From an uncultured Lachnospiraceae bacterium (GTDB lineage Bacteria; Bacillota; Clostridia; Lachnospirales; Lachnospiraceae): DNA of 64,000 nt. The notes under the pieces were generated by a model that made no database searches, was not told the DNA's origin, and saw only the letters and a list, made by a program, of their open reading frames with translations. Position 1 is the first letter of the stretch. Each line of letters starts with the position of its first letter. A program made the translations under genes and the position numbers. The stretch lies in NCBI GenBank assembly GCA_910587305.1, contig CAJUKV010000001.1, forward strand, positions 162,631-226,630. The letters are read 5' to 3'. This document shows positions 36,454-45,064 of the stretch, in pieces.

Positions 36454-37413
36454 CTATCGCCTGGTCTGACTGCCTGATGGCCGTCTTTTAGAAGTATTAA
36501 TTCGTTTTATCGTTTTTGACGGCGTTGCTACCGTAATCTTAGGTACGGCTTTTACATAATAATAATATTCATCATCTTCAAACTGCACCTTTTCTGTCCG
36601 GCTGTAATCCACATGGAAGGTAAAAAATTCCACTACTTTTGCAATCAGAACGGAAACTACGGTTCCAATAATAATTCCAACAATAGATACATTTGTATCA
36701 AACATTAAATCGCCTACCAATAGGATCATTACATCTGCAATAGCGCCTGCAATAATTGCTATTGTCCAGGCATAATTTACTGACAAGCGCTTAATCAGAT
36801 AAACAAGGACAATTGTAATTGCAAAGGCCACTATGGTCAGGGCCATATCCTTATTATTCAAAAAGCCGTCGATAACAGACCTGAACCTGGCAACCAATTC
36901 TTCCGTATCCATTCCCGAAAGCGCCGTTGCATTATCGCTGATATAGCTGATCAAATAGCTGATCATTACGCCGCATCCCACGGAGACTACCGAGGCCGGC
37001 GTCCCTAAAAGCCCCATGGTAAGAGGAACAACATAAGGAATTTTCAGCACAAAACATATAGGTGTCAGCAGGACAACAAGCGTATCCTTAGGGGAAAGTC
37101 TAAAATAAAGTAAAAACATTACCAAAAAAAGTACCAACGCGATAACTGCGCATTCCAGAGATAATTCGTACAAATGCAGTATCGTAAACAATGCCGCTAT
37201 AAATATTATGAAATTCATAGGCATGAAAGAACACATCAGGGAAACAATAAGCACAATAGATATATTATCCAGTCTGTGCATATAGCCTATTTTTCCATTA
37301 ATCATCATAAGCGACACAAGCGCTAATATCAGTTTCATAAGAGGCTTTAAATAAACCTCGTATTTACCAATAAAATTTTTTATATACTGTTTTGCAACAA
37401 GTAAGGTTGTCAT
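36454..37413 (-). CDS. unknown polytopic membrane protein upstream of cdaA
   Basis: Protein of 319 residues with about nine hydrophobic segments and a soluble C-terminal tail of about 60 residues that ends very basic (KTIKRINTSKRRPSG...). I do not recognise the family. The ATG at 37413 follows GAGGA. It begins 13 bp after the stop of the small membrane-protein gene upstream and lies 40 bp before cdaA. The position suggests co-expression with c-di-AMP and cell-wall genes, but no function is claimed. Confidence 0.7.
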   Translation of the reverse strand: MTTLLVAKQYIKNFIGKYEVYLKPLMKLILALVSLMMINGKIGYMHRLDNISIVLIVSLMCSFMPMNFIIFIAALFTILHLYELSLECAVIALVLFLVMFLLYFRLSPKDTLVVLLTPICFVLKIPYVVPLTMGLLGTPASVVSVGCGVMISYLISYISDNATALSGMDTEELVARFRSVIDGFLNNKDMALTIVAFAITIVLVYLIKRLSVNYAWTIAIIAGAIADVMILLVGDLMFDTNVSIVGIIIGTVVSVLIAKVVEFFTFHVDYSRTEKVQFEDDEYYYYVKAVPKITVATPSKTIKRINTSKRRPSGSQTRR

Positions 37414-37426
37414 ATGGTCATCCTCA

Positions 37427-37813
37427 TTATTTATCATACATGCCTGCTAATTTTTTCAGGCTGCCGTAGTAATTTTTCAGACTTTTTTTTGCCCTGCTGT
37501 ACCGGCTGGCAGACACAATGTAAGAGACAATACCATATGCCCCCACCGTACACAGGTACAAAATAGCTACGTCCTTTCCAAATTCCAGCAGATCCATTTT
37601 ATAAATATCCTGCATCAGTTCCTCAAAATGATATAAAACATAAATCCCAAATAATGCAAGAAACGAAATTGTAGCTGCAATCACTGATTTCAATACCTGG
37701 AATCCAATATAATCATTCCTGAAATAATGAATCACCGCAATATCTTTCTTCCCTCTATGCGATTCATAGGATGCCAGCTTGGTCATAAGGATGACCTTTT
37801 CTCCATTTATCAT
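37427..37813 (-). CDS. unknown small membrane protein upstream of cdaA
   Basis: Protein of about 128 residues. A soluble N-terminus (LMTKLASYESHRGKKD) precedes two hydrophobic segments (about 43-63 and 87-107), and a basic C-terminus (SRAKKSLKNYYGSLKK) follows. The family is not recognised. ATG 37813 has AAAGG ten bases upstream; another ATG at 37786 also has a purine-rich site, so the start is uncertain. It ends 13 bp before the next membrane protein and probably forms a unit with it. Confidence 0.65.
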   Translation of the reverse strand: MINGEKVILMTKLASYESHRGKKDIAVIHYFRNDYIGFQVLKSVIAATISFLALFGIYVLYHFEELMQDIYKMDLLEFGKDVAILYLCTVGAYGIVSYIVSASRYSRAKKSLKNYYGSLKKLAGMYDK

Positions 37814-37875
37814 ATTTTTTGTACCTTTCAACTGCCGCCATGTATTTACCGCACTTCAAAGGTCATTCCCTTTTA

Positions 37876-38283
37876 TTAAAGGAAACGCATCTTATCATGG
37901 CCTTTGGATGAAGCCGGTTTTTTGGCTGGCTCTTTGGGTTTATCCTTGCCTATGGCATGATTAAATTCCTGGGTCATATGCGCCTTACATTTTTCGCAAA
38001 AACGCCCTGACTGAATCATTGCCCCACAGGCTTCGCAAGGTATTCTGATGGGCGAATCGTCCGCAAACTGCAAACGCTCCTCCCGAATCCACTGACGGAT
38101 CTGAGACATCTCCACTTCGCAGGCTTCGGCCACTTCCGCCATATCCGCACCGCTGTTTTCCTGCACAAACTTCTTTACCTCCTGGAACTTAGCTTCCTGC
38201 TCCTCTCTACATCTGGGACAGACCGGAGGGCCCCCTAAATAATTAAATATTCTACCGCATTTTCTACAATTACGTACATTCAT
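37876..38283 (-). CDS. YvyF-like flagellar operon protein (TIGR03826 type)
   Basis: Small protein of 135 residues. An N-terminal zinc-ribbon-like pair (CRKCGRIF, CPRCREEQ) is followed by a helix-turn-helix-like segment (MAEVAEACEVEMSQIRQWI) and a second zinc-ribbon (CEACGAM, CEKCKAH), then a basic tail. Bacillus yvyF lies after comFC and before flgM; here too it follows comFC, which supports the assignment. GAGGGAAAAT precedes ATG 38283. Confidence 0.85.
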   Translation of the reverse strand: MNVRNCRKCGRIFNYLGGPPVCPRCREEQEAKFQEVKKFVQENSGADMAEVAEACEVEMSQIRQWIREERLQFADDSPIRIPCEACGAMIQSGRFCEKCKAHMTQEFNHAIGKDKPKEPAKKPASSKGHDKMRFL

Positions 38284-38434
38284 ATTTTCCCTCATTTCTG
38301 CGCTGCTTTTTGCGCATATCAAGTTTGCGGATGCAGCGCAGACACAAACTTGTGAGTGAAAGGTCGAAAATCTTTCACTCTTATACCCCCTGTATTCCTT
38401 TCATTGCTATAATCTCTCGCAAATCCTGACGTAA

Positions 38435-38538
38435 AATGCCTGTTTTTCAAGGCATTCTTCTAAGTATGAAGATAGCCTGCTTTGCAAGCTTTAAAAGTTC
38501 TTAGATGGTGTTTTTTGGCATCTTAGAACTTTTCTTCA
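38435..38538 (-). repeat. two-hairpin intergenic repeat, copy 2
   Basis: Hairpin A' is AATGCCT paired to AGGCATT (38435-38456). Hairpin B' (38467-38538) has outer TGAAGA/TCTTCA and inner AAAAGTTCTTAGATG paired to CATCTTAGAACTTTT with one T-T mismatch at the same place as in copy 1 (11450-11535). The stem sequence differs but the CTTAG on both sides and the T-rich loop are kept. It starts three bases past the comFC stop. Confidence 0.65.
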
Positions 38539-38540
38539 CA

Positions 38541-39251
38541 CTAAATCCCCCTGCCAATTGTCAATGCCATAAAATAAATCTCCGTTATACCCGCCTTACG
38601 CAAAACCGTCGCCATAGCATCAATCGTACTGCCTGTTGTGTATATGTCATCTATAATAACAATCGTATTTAATTTTACATCATTTTGCCGGATTTTAAAA
38701 GCCCTTTTCAAATTATTTTGCCGTTCTTCATGGGTCTGGTTCTTAAGAGGCCGCGTTTTTTTAACTCTTTCCATCAGGGTCGTATTTACAGGGATCCCCA
38801 AATGCCCTGCTAATTCCCTTGCAATTAGTTCCGCCTGATTATACCCTCGCTTGCGTTTTCTGGATGAATGTGCAGGAACCGGCAAAAGCACATCCGGCCT
38901 CACTACGGAAAGCCAGTTTGCTTTTTTCTCAAATAAATCTCTTCCGTAAAAAGACGCATATTCCATTCTCCCTGCATATTTAAAACGAAAAATGGAGTCC
39001 GCCATACTTCCATAATCGTATAAAGCCGTTCCACGTATGTAGACGTGCCGCCCCTTTTCACAATCCCTGCAATATTCCTGTTCCTGCCTTTTTAACTGTT
39101 TGCCGCACTTCATGCAGACAGGCTCTTTCATATAAATGATTTTACTTTGGCATTTCCTGCATACCAATTCCCCTGTCCCGTCCGTAATCTCATCGCATAT
39201 CGCGCACCTTCTCGGAAATATCAGATCCAATATCCTGCTTCCTGCCGTCAT
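38541..39251 (-). CDS. comFC: ComF family protein (ComFC, competence phosphoribosyltransferase-like)
   Basis: Protein of 236 residues with an N-terminal zinc-ribbon (CAICDEI, CRKCQSK, CMKCGKQ, CRDC) and a C-terminal phosphoribosyltransferase fold with the binding loop VIIDDIYTTGST. ComFC helps DNA uptake in competent bacteria; its reaction is not defined. The ATG overlaps the recD2 stop (ATGA) and has GGAGG four bases upstream. No comFA is present. Confidence 0.9.
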   Translation of the reverse strand: MTAGSRILDLIFPRRCAICDEITDGTGELVCRKCQSKIIYMKEPVCMKCGKQLKRQEQEYCRDCEKGRHVYIRGTALYDYGSMADSIFRFKYAGRMEYASFYGRDLFEKKANWLSVVRPDVLLPVPAHSSRKRKRGYNQAELIARELAGHLGIPVNTTLMERVKKTRPLKNQTHEERQNNLKRAFKIRQNDVKLNTIVIIDDIYTTGSTIDAMATVLRKAGITEIYFMALTIGRGI

Positions 39252-41488
39252 GAAACCTCCGCTGTATTTATCTCTTTTATTCTGTCACATAAACTGGTAT
39301 AACGCTTGTTTTGCCTTTCATTTTGGATCATTTCCAGCACCGTTTGTCTGCTGCCTAATATGGTAACGCACTTTCTCGCACGGGTTACCGCCGTATACAA
39401 AAGATTCCTGTTAAAAAGCATTTTAGGCCCTGACAAAAGAGGCAGTATAACCGCCGGATACTCGCTCCCCTGGGATTTATGAATGGTTACCGCATAGGCA
39501 AGCTCAATTTCCTCCAGGCCTGCAAAAGGATAATCCACCCTCCTGTGTTCATCATACTCCACCGTAAGCTGTGCGGCCGCTTCATCAATCTCCCTGATTA
39601 CCCCCACATCCCCATTAAAAACGCCGGTTCCCTTATCAATGGCTATTCCGTATTTGCTTACAATTTCCCATGGGAGTTGATAATTGTTTTTTACCTGCAT
39701 AACCTTATCCCCCACCCTGAAAAGCCTTTCGCCCGACACATATTCCTTTTTTTCCGAAGAAGGAGGATTCAAATATCGCTGCAAAATACCATTTAAAACC
39801 TCCACTCCCAGATTGCCTTTTCTCATAGGCGTAAGCACCTGGATATCGTAGGACGCCGCTTCCACATATGGGGGTAGCTTTTCCCTGATCAGCTGAATCA
39901 TATGCTTATAAATTACGTTCACATCCGTTCTTTCCAGAAAAAAGAAATCCCGGCTCTTATTATTCAGCGCAATATTCTCGCCATGATTGATTTTATGCGC
40001 ATTTACCACAATATCGCTTTCTCCTGCCTGTCTGAAAATCTTCTTAAGCATTACCACAGGAAAGACATTACTGTTTATCAAATCATGTAAAACCTGTCCC
40101 GGTCCTACACTGGGAAGCTGATCCACATCCCCTACCATAATCAGCCTGGTACCCACACTGATCGCACACAATAATGCTTTAAATAAAAAAATATCAACCA
40201 TAGACATTTCATCAATAATAATCACATCTGCCTCTAACGGATTTTCCTCATTGCGCTCAAACTGTCCCCGCTTTTCCTCCTCCACGGCTCCGTTTACCTC
40301 TAAAAGCCTGTGAATCGTACGAGCCTCATATCCTGTTGCTTCTGTCATTCGTTTGGCTGCTCTTCCTGTAGGCGCTGCCAGTAAAATATCCATTCCTTCC
40401 TTCTCATAATAACGGATAATCGTATTAATTGTGGTTGTTTTTCCGGTCCCAGGCCCCCCTGACAAAACCATAAGACCCGACTTTACACTTTGAAGCACCG
40501 CTTTTTGCTGTAGTTCATCCAGCGCTAATCCCTGCTCCCTTTCCAGGCTCCGCAAAAGATCTTCTACCTTTTTTTCTTCTGCTATAAGCGCTTGTTCCCC
40601 CATTGTAACATTTAAATCATGAAGCATTCTTGCGCAGCTTAATTCCGCATAATAATAGGCGGATGAATATACCCTTTTTTCTTCTCCTTTCATCTTAATC
40701 ACAAGCTTCCTGTCCATGGCAAGATTGGCAAGTTGAGGCTCTATAAGTTCCGGGGGTAATCTAAGCAGATCCGCTGCCCATGTCAATAAATGGCTTGCCG
40801 GAAGATAGACATGCCCGTCCAAGGATGCAAGCGACAATACATGCAAAATACCGCTCCGTATGCGAAAATCCGAATCCGTATGAATCCCTATTCTACCCGC
40901 AATTTCATCTGCAATTTTAAATCCGACGCCATCAATGTCCTCCGCAAGCCGATAAGGATTTTCTTTCATAATGCCATACAGCTCCGCTCCATATTGATTG
41001 TAAATTTTAACTGCCAATGTATTGGAAATACCATAGTTTTGTAGAAAAATAAAGGCCTTGCGCATATCTCTTTTTTCAATCATCTGGGTGGCAATCTCCT
41101 GTGCCTTGCGCTGGCTAATTCCCTTGATCTCCGCAAGTCTCTCCGGCTCTTGCTCTATAATCCTAAAAGTTTCCCGGCCAAACTTTTTCACGATTCTGGC
41201 CGCCATCGCCTCCCCGATTCCCTTAATTGCCCCGGACCCTAAGTAGCGTTCCATACTGGCCGCATCATCCGGTTCTACCGCCTCATAGCTTGTCACCTTA
41301 AGCTGGCTTCCATACAGAGGGTGCTCTACATAGCTTCCGCTTACCTTCAAAGTCTCTCCTGCTTCCACAGACCGAAAGTTCCCCACACATACCAATTCTT
41401 CTCCTTCCGACGCCAACGCAACCACCGCATAGCCGTTTTCCTTATTTTGATAAATAATATGGTCTACATAACCTATGACCGTTTCCAT
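39248..41488 (-). CDS. recD2: ATP-dependent DNA helicase RecD2
   Basis: 5'-3' helicase without RecBC partners, acting in repair and mismatch processing. It has an N-terminal OB-like domain, tandem helix-hairpin-helix segments (AIKGIGEAMA, IKGISQRKAQ), Walker A GGPGTGKTTT, DEMSMVD, and a C-terminal UvrD-like motif (AVTIHKSQGSEYP). ATG 41488 with GGAGGAGATGCT gives 746 residues, the usual size. It is translationally coupled to comFC. Confidence 0.95.
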   Translation of the reverse strand: METVIGYVDHIIYQNKENGYAVVALASEGEELVCVGNFRSVEAGETLKVSGSYVEHPLYGSQLKVTSYEAVEPDDAASMERYLGSGAIKGIGEAMAARIVKKFGRETFRIIEQEPERLAEIKGISQRKAQEIATQMIEKRDMRKAFIFLQNYGISNTLAVKIYNQYGAELYGIMKENPYRLAEDIDGVGFKIADEIAGRIGIHTDSDFRIRSGILHVLSLASLDGHVYLPASHLLTWAADLLRLPPELIEPQLANLAMDRKLVIKMKGEEKRVYSSAYYYAELSCARMLHDLNVTMGEQALIAEEKKVEDLLRSLEREQGLALDELQQKAVLQSVKSGLMVLSGGPGTGKTTTINTIIRYYEKEGMDILLAAPTGRAAKRMTEATGYEARTIHRLLEVNGAVEEEKRGQFERNEENPLEADVIIIDEMSMVDIFLFKALLCAISVGTRLIMVGDVDQLPSVGPGQVLHDLINSNVFPVVMLKKIFRQAGESDIVVNAHKINHGENIALNNKSRDFFFLERTDVNVIYKHMIQLIREKLPPYVEAASYDIQVLTPMRKGNLGVEVLNGILQRYLNPPSSEKKEYVSGERLFRVGDKVMQVKNNYQLPWEIVSKYGIAIDKGTGVFNGDVGVIREIDEAAAQLTVEYDEHRRVDYPFAGLEEIELAYAVTIHKSQGSEYPAVILPLLSGPKMLFNRNLLYTAVTRARKCVTILGSRQTVLEMIQNERQNKRYTSLCDRIKEINTAEVS

Positions 41489-41575
41489 AGCATCTCCTCC
41501 TGTTAAATGGACAGCCTTAGCCTGGCTCATTGTCCGCGGCAGTCAGTAAATGGATAACTTATTGTCGCTGAAATA

Positions 41576-41621
41576 AAAGGCTGCCAAATAAAACAGAGTT
41601 TGTTTTATTTCAGCAGCCTTT
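41576..41621 (-). terminator. terminator of the mbl-flagellar operon
   Basis: AAAGGCTGC and GCAGCCTTT enclose a second stem, AAATAAAACA with TTGTTTTATTT, around a GAGT loop. On the minus strand the stem is followed by TTTATTTCAG. It lies 64 bp after the flgJ-like stop. Confidence 0.75.
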
Positions 41622-41684
41622 ATGTTCTTTTATCTTATTCCCCTGAGGGTTTATTCCCGCAAGAGTACCTACAAGTTAAAGCAT

Positions 41685-42053
41685 TTATGTTTCCATATTA
41701 TAATTGCGTTTCATCTGTTCGTACAACATCTGGGCAAGTCCTAACCCCTGTATCTCTGTTGACGTGGTAGCCAGCTTTTGAATTGCAGAATCCTGAAAAT
41801 AGTCTACCAGATTATTATTAGGATCGGTATCTTCCTCGGATTTAAAACAGTCTACCGTCTTTTGCATTTCTTTAAATACCTGCTCTAAGAAATAGGATTC
41901 AAATTGTTTACAGGCTCCAAGCAATTCGTCATCTGATGCCTGGGAATAGTCCGTTCCACTAATCGTCTCTTTCAGCTTAGCCCCGGCGGTTGTACCCTGA
42001 TCCTTAATATAGTCAGCATATGCCGCTGAAGAAATTCCACCCAATTCCATCAT
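41685..42053 (-). CDS. rod-binding protein, FlgJ N-terminal domain type
   Basis: Short 122-residue protein with the FlgJ rod-cap domain: DDELLGACKQFESYFLEQVF, then MQKTVD and a C-terminal STEIQGLGLAQMLYEQMKR. There is no muramidase domain, so this is the single-domain form found in Firmicutes. It follows flhP by 77 bp on the same transcript and probably assists basal-body rod assembly. Confidence 0.88.
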   Translation of the reverse strand: MMELGGISSAAYADYIKDQGTTAGAKLKETISGTDYSQASDDELLGACKQFESYFLEQVFKEMQKTVDCFKSEEDTDPNNNLVDYFQDSAIQKLATTSTEIQGLGLAQMLYEQMKRNYNMET

Positions 42054-42130
42054 TCATCCTCCATCCTTCCAATACCTTTAATCCCACATCCACGTTAGTT
42101 TGCGATCAAGTAAATCCAAATCCGACATTA

Positions 42131-42952
42131 TTAACGTTTCAGATTATTGGCAGTCTGCATCATTTCATCCGTAGTCGTTATTGCTTTTGAGTTCATCTCA
42201 TAAGCGCGCTGAGCTATAATCAAATTCACCATCTCATCCGCCACCTGTACATTGGAACCCTCAAGGTAACCCTGCACCATCTTACTTCTCACAAGATTTC
42301 TGTTGGTTGCCTCATTGAGCGCATTACCGCTGGCCGGAGAGGTCTCCCAAAGCGTGCTGCCTTTTCTCACAAGCCCGCCCGGGTTGTTAAACTGATACAT
42401 GCCAATCGTCATATTCAAAGACTGAGGATTATTATTGGCATCCGGATAACAAATCGTTCCATCATTGGTAATCGTAATTCTGTTGGTTACATAATTGTTG
42501 TTCAAAGTAATCGTTCTGCCGGTAGTGCTCAAAACCGGAAGGCCATCCTGATTGGTAAGAATTAACCCGCCGTTCCTACCATTTGTCGCCCAGGTAAAAT
42601 CGCCATTGCGTGTATAATATGTATTTCCATCACTGCCCTGGATTGCAAAAAATCCTTCTCCTTCAATAGCGAACGACGCGTCCCCATTGGAGGATAAAAA
42701 GCTTCCCTGTGTAAAAATAGAATTAATAGAAGAATTTCTTACACCCAAACCCACCTGGGAACTTGAAGGCTTCGGATCTCCGTTTGCCGTAGTGGTAGCC
42801 GTCTGCAGTGTCTGGTAAAGCAAAGATTTAAACTGTGCAACCTGGGACTTATACCCTACCGTATTGACATTTGCCAGATTGTTCGCTATCGTATCCACAT
42901 TTGTCTGCTGCGCATTCATTCCTGTCGCCGCGGTCCATAAACTCCTAACCAT
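42131..42952 (-). CDS. flhP: flagellar hook-basal body protein FlhP (FlgG-like)
   Basis: Distal rod-type protein of 273 residues. The N-terminal rod signature SLWTAATGMNAQQTNVDTIANNL (given here as a pattern around residues 4-26) and C-terminal VADEMVNLIIAQRAYEMNSK are typical of FlgG/FlhP. GGAGGCATTTT precedes the ATG. It follows flhO by 11 bp. The order mbl-flhO-flhP is the same as in Bacillus. Confidence 0.9.
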   Translation of the reverse strand: MVRSLWTAATGMNAQQTNVDTIANNLANVNTVGYKSQVAQFKSLLYQTLQTATTTANGDPKPSSSQVGLGVRNSSINSIFTQGSFLSSNGDASFAIEGEGFFAIQGSDGNTYYTRNGDFTWATNGRNGGLILTNQDGLPVLSTTGRTITLNNNYVTNRITITNDGTICYPDANNNPQSLNMTIGMYQFNNPGGLVRKGSTLWETSPASGNALNEATNRNLVRSKMVQGYLEGSNVQVADEMVNLIIAQRAYEMNSKAITTTDEMMQTANNLKR

Positions 42953-42963
42953 AAAATGCCTCC

Positions 42964-43740
42964 TTAAATCTTACCAAGCTGGTTTGCTGCAATGTCTAGT
43001 GTGCTGTCATAAGTGGTTATCACCTTTTGGTTACTCTCATAAGCACGGGAAACCGTAATCATATTCACCATTTCCGTCACCACCGATATATTGGAGGATT
43101 CCAGATACCCTGAATACACCTCCGCCGCAGATTCCTTTTCCTCGGCGCCCTCTATAGGCTCAAAAAGGTTCTCTCCATATCTCTCTAAATAGTTGTAATC
43201 CTCAAAATCGGTAACCTGAATCGTCGCCGCCACTCTGCCATTTTGGATGATTTCGCCCCTGGTGTTGATTTCAGTTTTCTGCAGCGGATCTATTTTAATA
43301 GGAGAACCGTTTTTATCCAGCACCGCATCGCCGTCTCTGGTCACTAGGCGGCCGTCCTGGGTCAAAGTAAAATCGCCGTCTCTGGTATATTTCACAGAAG
43401 TTTCCCCGGCCTTACTGGTAAATTCAACCGCAAAAAAACCTGCGTCCGTCAAAGCCAAATCAAAAGTGTTTTCCGTATTTTTCAAAGGCCCCTGGGAAAA
43501 GTCCGTATATCCTTCTCCAATCTTAACGCCCGGATGGTTTCTTCCCAGCCTCTTTGCCAGGCGGTCGCCTTCCGTAAAGTCCTTAATCTTATATGTCAAA
43601 ATAGAGTCAAAGGACTGGCTGGACGCCCCCTCCTTCTTAAAGCCTGTTGTATCGGCATTGGCAAGGTTGTTCGTGAGAACATCCATCCTATGCTGCTCAT
43701 TTACCATGCCCGTATAGGCAATGTATAACCCTTTTACCAT
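42964..43740 (-). CDS. flhO: flagellar hook-basal body protein FlhO (FlgF-like)
   Basis: Rod protein of 258 residues, paralogue of the next gene. N-terminal GLYIAYTGMVNEQHRMDVL, then NNLANADTTGFKK, and C-terminal VVTEMVNMITVSRAYESNQK are the flagellar rod/hook family ends. I start it at ATG 43740, with GGAGGATTATT upstream. It lies 65 bp after mbl. Confidence 0.9.
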   Translation of the reverse strand: MVKGLYIAYTGMVNEQHRMDVLTNNLANADTTGFKKEGASSQSFDSILTYKIKDFTEGDRLAKRLGRNHPGVKIGEGYTDFSQGPLKNTENTFDLALTDAGFFAVEFTSKAGETSVKYTRDGDFTLTQDGRLVTRDGDAVLDKNGSPIKIDPLQKTEINTRGEIIQNGRVAATIQVTDFEDYNYLERYGENLFEPIEGAEEKESAAEVYSGYLESSNISVVTEMVNMITVSRAYESNQKVITTYDSTLDIAANQLGKI

Positions 43741-43805
43741 AATAATCCTCCATGCAGCCAATCCCCACAGCCTTGGGCATCAGCATAAAATTTCTGTCAA
43801 TAAAC

Positions 43806-44798
43806 TTAATCCTCTCTGTAACCGGCAAGAAATTCTACATATTTCCCTGTCCCAATGGCAACGGCCGTCATAGGATCCTCCGCCGTCATGGTATTGATTC
43901 CTGTTCTTTCCGAAATCAAATCCTCAAATCCGCGCAACAGGCTGCCGCCGCCTGTAAGAACAATTCCTCTGTCCGCAATATCCGCTGCAAGCTCCGGCGG
44001 CGTTTTTTCAAGGACACTGTGAATCGTTTCTATAATCTGGGCCGTGGTTTCTTTTAAGGCTTCTTCCGTTTCTTCGGAAGAGACCTTTACTGTTTTGGGA
44101 AGGCCCGTAACCAGGTTACGCCCTCTTACATCCATATAATCCACTTCCGCCCGTTTAAATGCGGAACCAATCTTTATCTTAATATCCTCAGCCGTGCGCT
44201 CACCGATTAACAGATTATGCTTTTTACGCATAAATCTTACCAGCGCTTCGTCGAAATCATCCCCTGCAATCTTGATAGACGCGCTTACTACCGTTCCTCC
44301 CAATGAGATAACCGCAATATCGGAAGTACCTCCTCCAATATCCACAATCATATTCCCACAGGGCTTGGAAATATCAATCCCTGCACCTATTGCCGCCGCA
44401 ATGGGTTCTTCAATAATGGAAACCTCCCTGGCTCCCGCCTGAAGGGTGGCGTCTTCAACGGCCTTTTTTTCCACTTCGGTTACGCCGCTGGGCACACAAA
44501 CCGCAATTCTTGGCTTCCTGAAGGTTTTTTTGCCAAGGGCTTTTTGAATGAAATACTTCATCATCTGTTCTGTTACTTTATAATCGGAAATAACGCCCTG
44601 GCGCAGTGGACGTACAGCCACAATATTCCCCGGCGTCCTTCCAAGCATCAGCCTGGCGTCTTCCCCTATTGCCTTAATCCTGTTTGTATCTCTATCAAAA
44701 GCTACAACCGAGGGCTCTTTCAGGACAACGCCCCTCCCTCTGATGTAAACCAATATGCTGGCAGTTCCCAAATCGATTCCGATATCTGTGTATTGCAT
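43806..44798 (-). CDS. mbl: MreB-family cell-shape protein, Mbl type
   Basis: Actin-like cytoskeletal ATPase that guides lateral wall synthesis. It has phosphate-1 GIDLGTASILVY, phosphate-2 NMIVDIGGGTSDIAV and adenosine loop VLTGGGSLLRG. The length of 330 residues is typical. Its place before flhO and flhP matches the Bacillus mbl locus, which is why I prefer Mbl to MreB. GAAAGGGGC precedes the ATG. A promoter lies about 150 bp upstream. Confidence 0.9.
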   Translation of the reverse strand: MQYTDIGIDLGTASILVYIRGRGVVLKEPSVVAFDRDTNRIKAIGEDARLMLGRTPGNIVAVRPLRQGVISDYKVTEQMMKYFIQKALGKKTFRKPRIAVCVPSGVTEVEKKAVEDATLQAGAREVSIIEEPIAAAIGAGIDISKPCGNMIVDIGGGTSDIAVISLGGTVVSASIKIAGDDFDEALVRFMRKKHNLLIGERTAEDIKIKIGSAFKRAEVDYMDVRGRNLVTGLPKTVKVSSEETEEALKETTAQIIETIHSVLEKTPPELAADIADRGIVLTGGGSLLRGFEDLISERTGINTMTAEDPMTAVAIGTGKYVEFLAGYRED

Positions 44799-44948
44799 TG
44801 TTTGTGCCCCTTTCTTCCCTTAATCACCATATTACCAAATTTATCCTGCCGGCCGCACATACACTTTGATCCGGCTTGCAGGCCATATTCTTTGTCATAT
44901 TCTTTATTTTGCAGTTATAATATCTATAATGATACGCATATAGAAGTT

Positions 44949-44976
44949 ATTATAACCCATAGAAATATTTTTTCAA
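44949..44976 (-). promoter_or_regulatory. promoter of the mbl-flagellar operon
   Basis: The minus strand reads TTGAAA (44976-44971), a 16-nt spacer and TATAAT (44954-44949). A second TATTATA lies about 20 bp further downstream. Confidence 0.65.
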
Positions 44977-45004
44977 AGGGGTTTCACAAAATTTTAATAA
45001 AAAT

Positions 45005-45050
45005 GGATACAACAAGCAAAACGGCTCCCTCCGTTTTCCCTGCTGCATCC
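45005..45050 (-). terminator. terminator of uvrBA
   Basis: GGATGCAGCA... with inner AAAACGG/CCGTTTT on the minus strand pairs with ...TGTTGTATCC, followed by ATTTTTATT. It starts 14 bases after the uvrA stop. Confidence 0.75.
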
Positions 45051-45064
45051 ATGCTCCGTTATAT

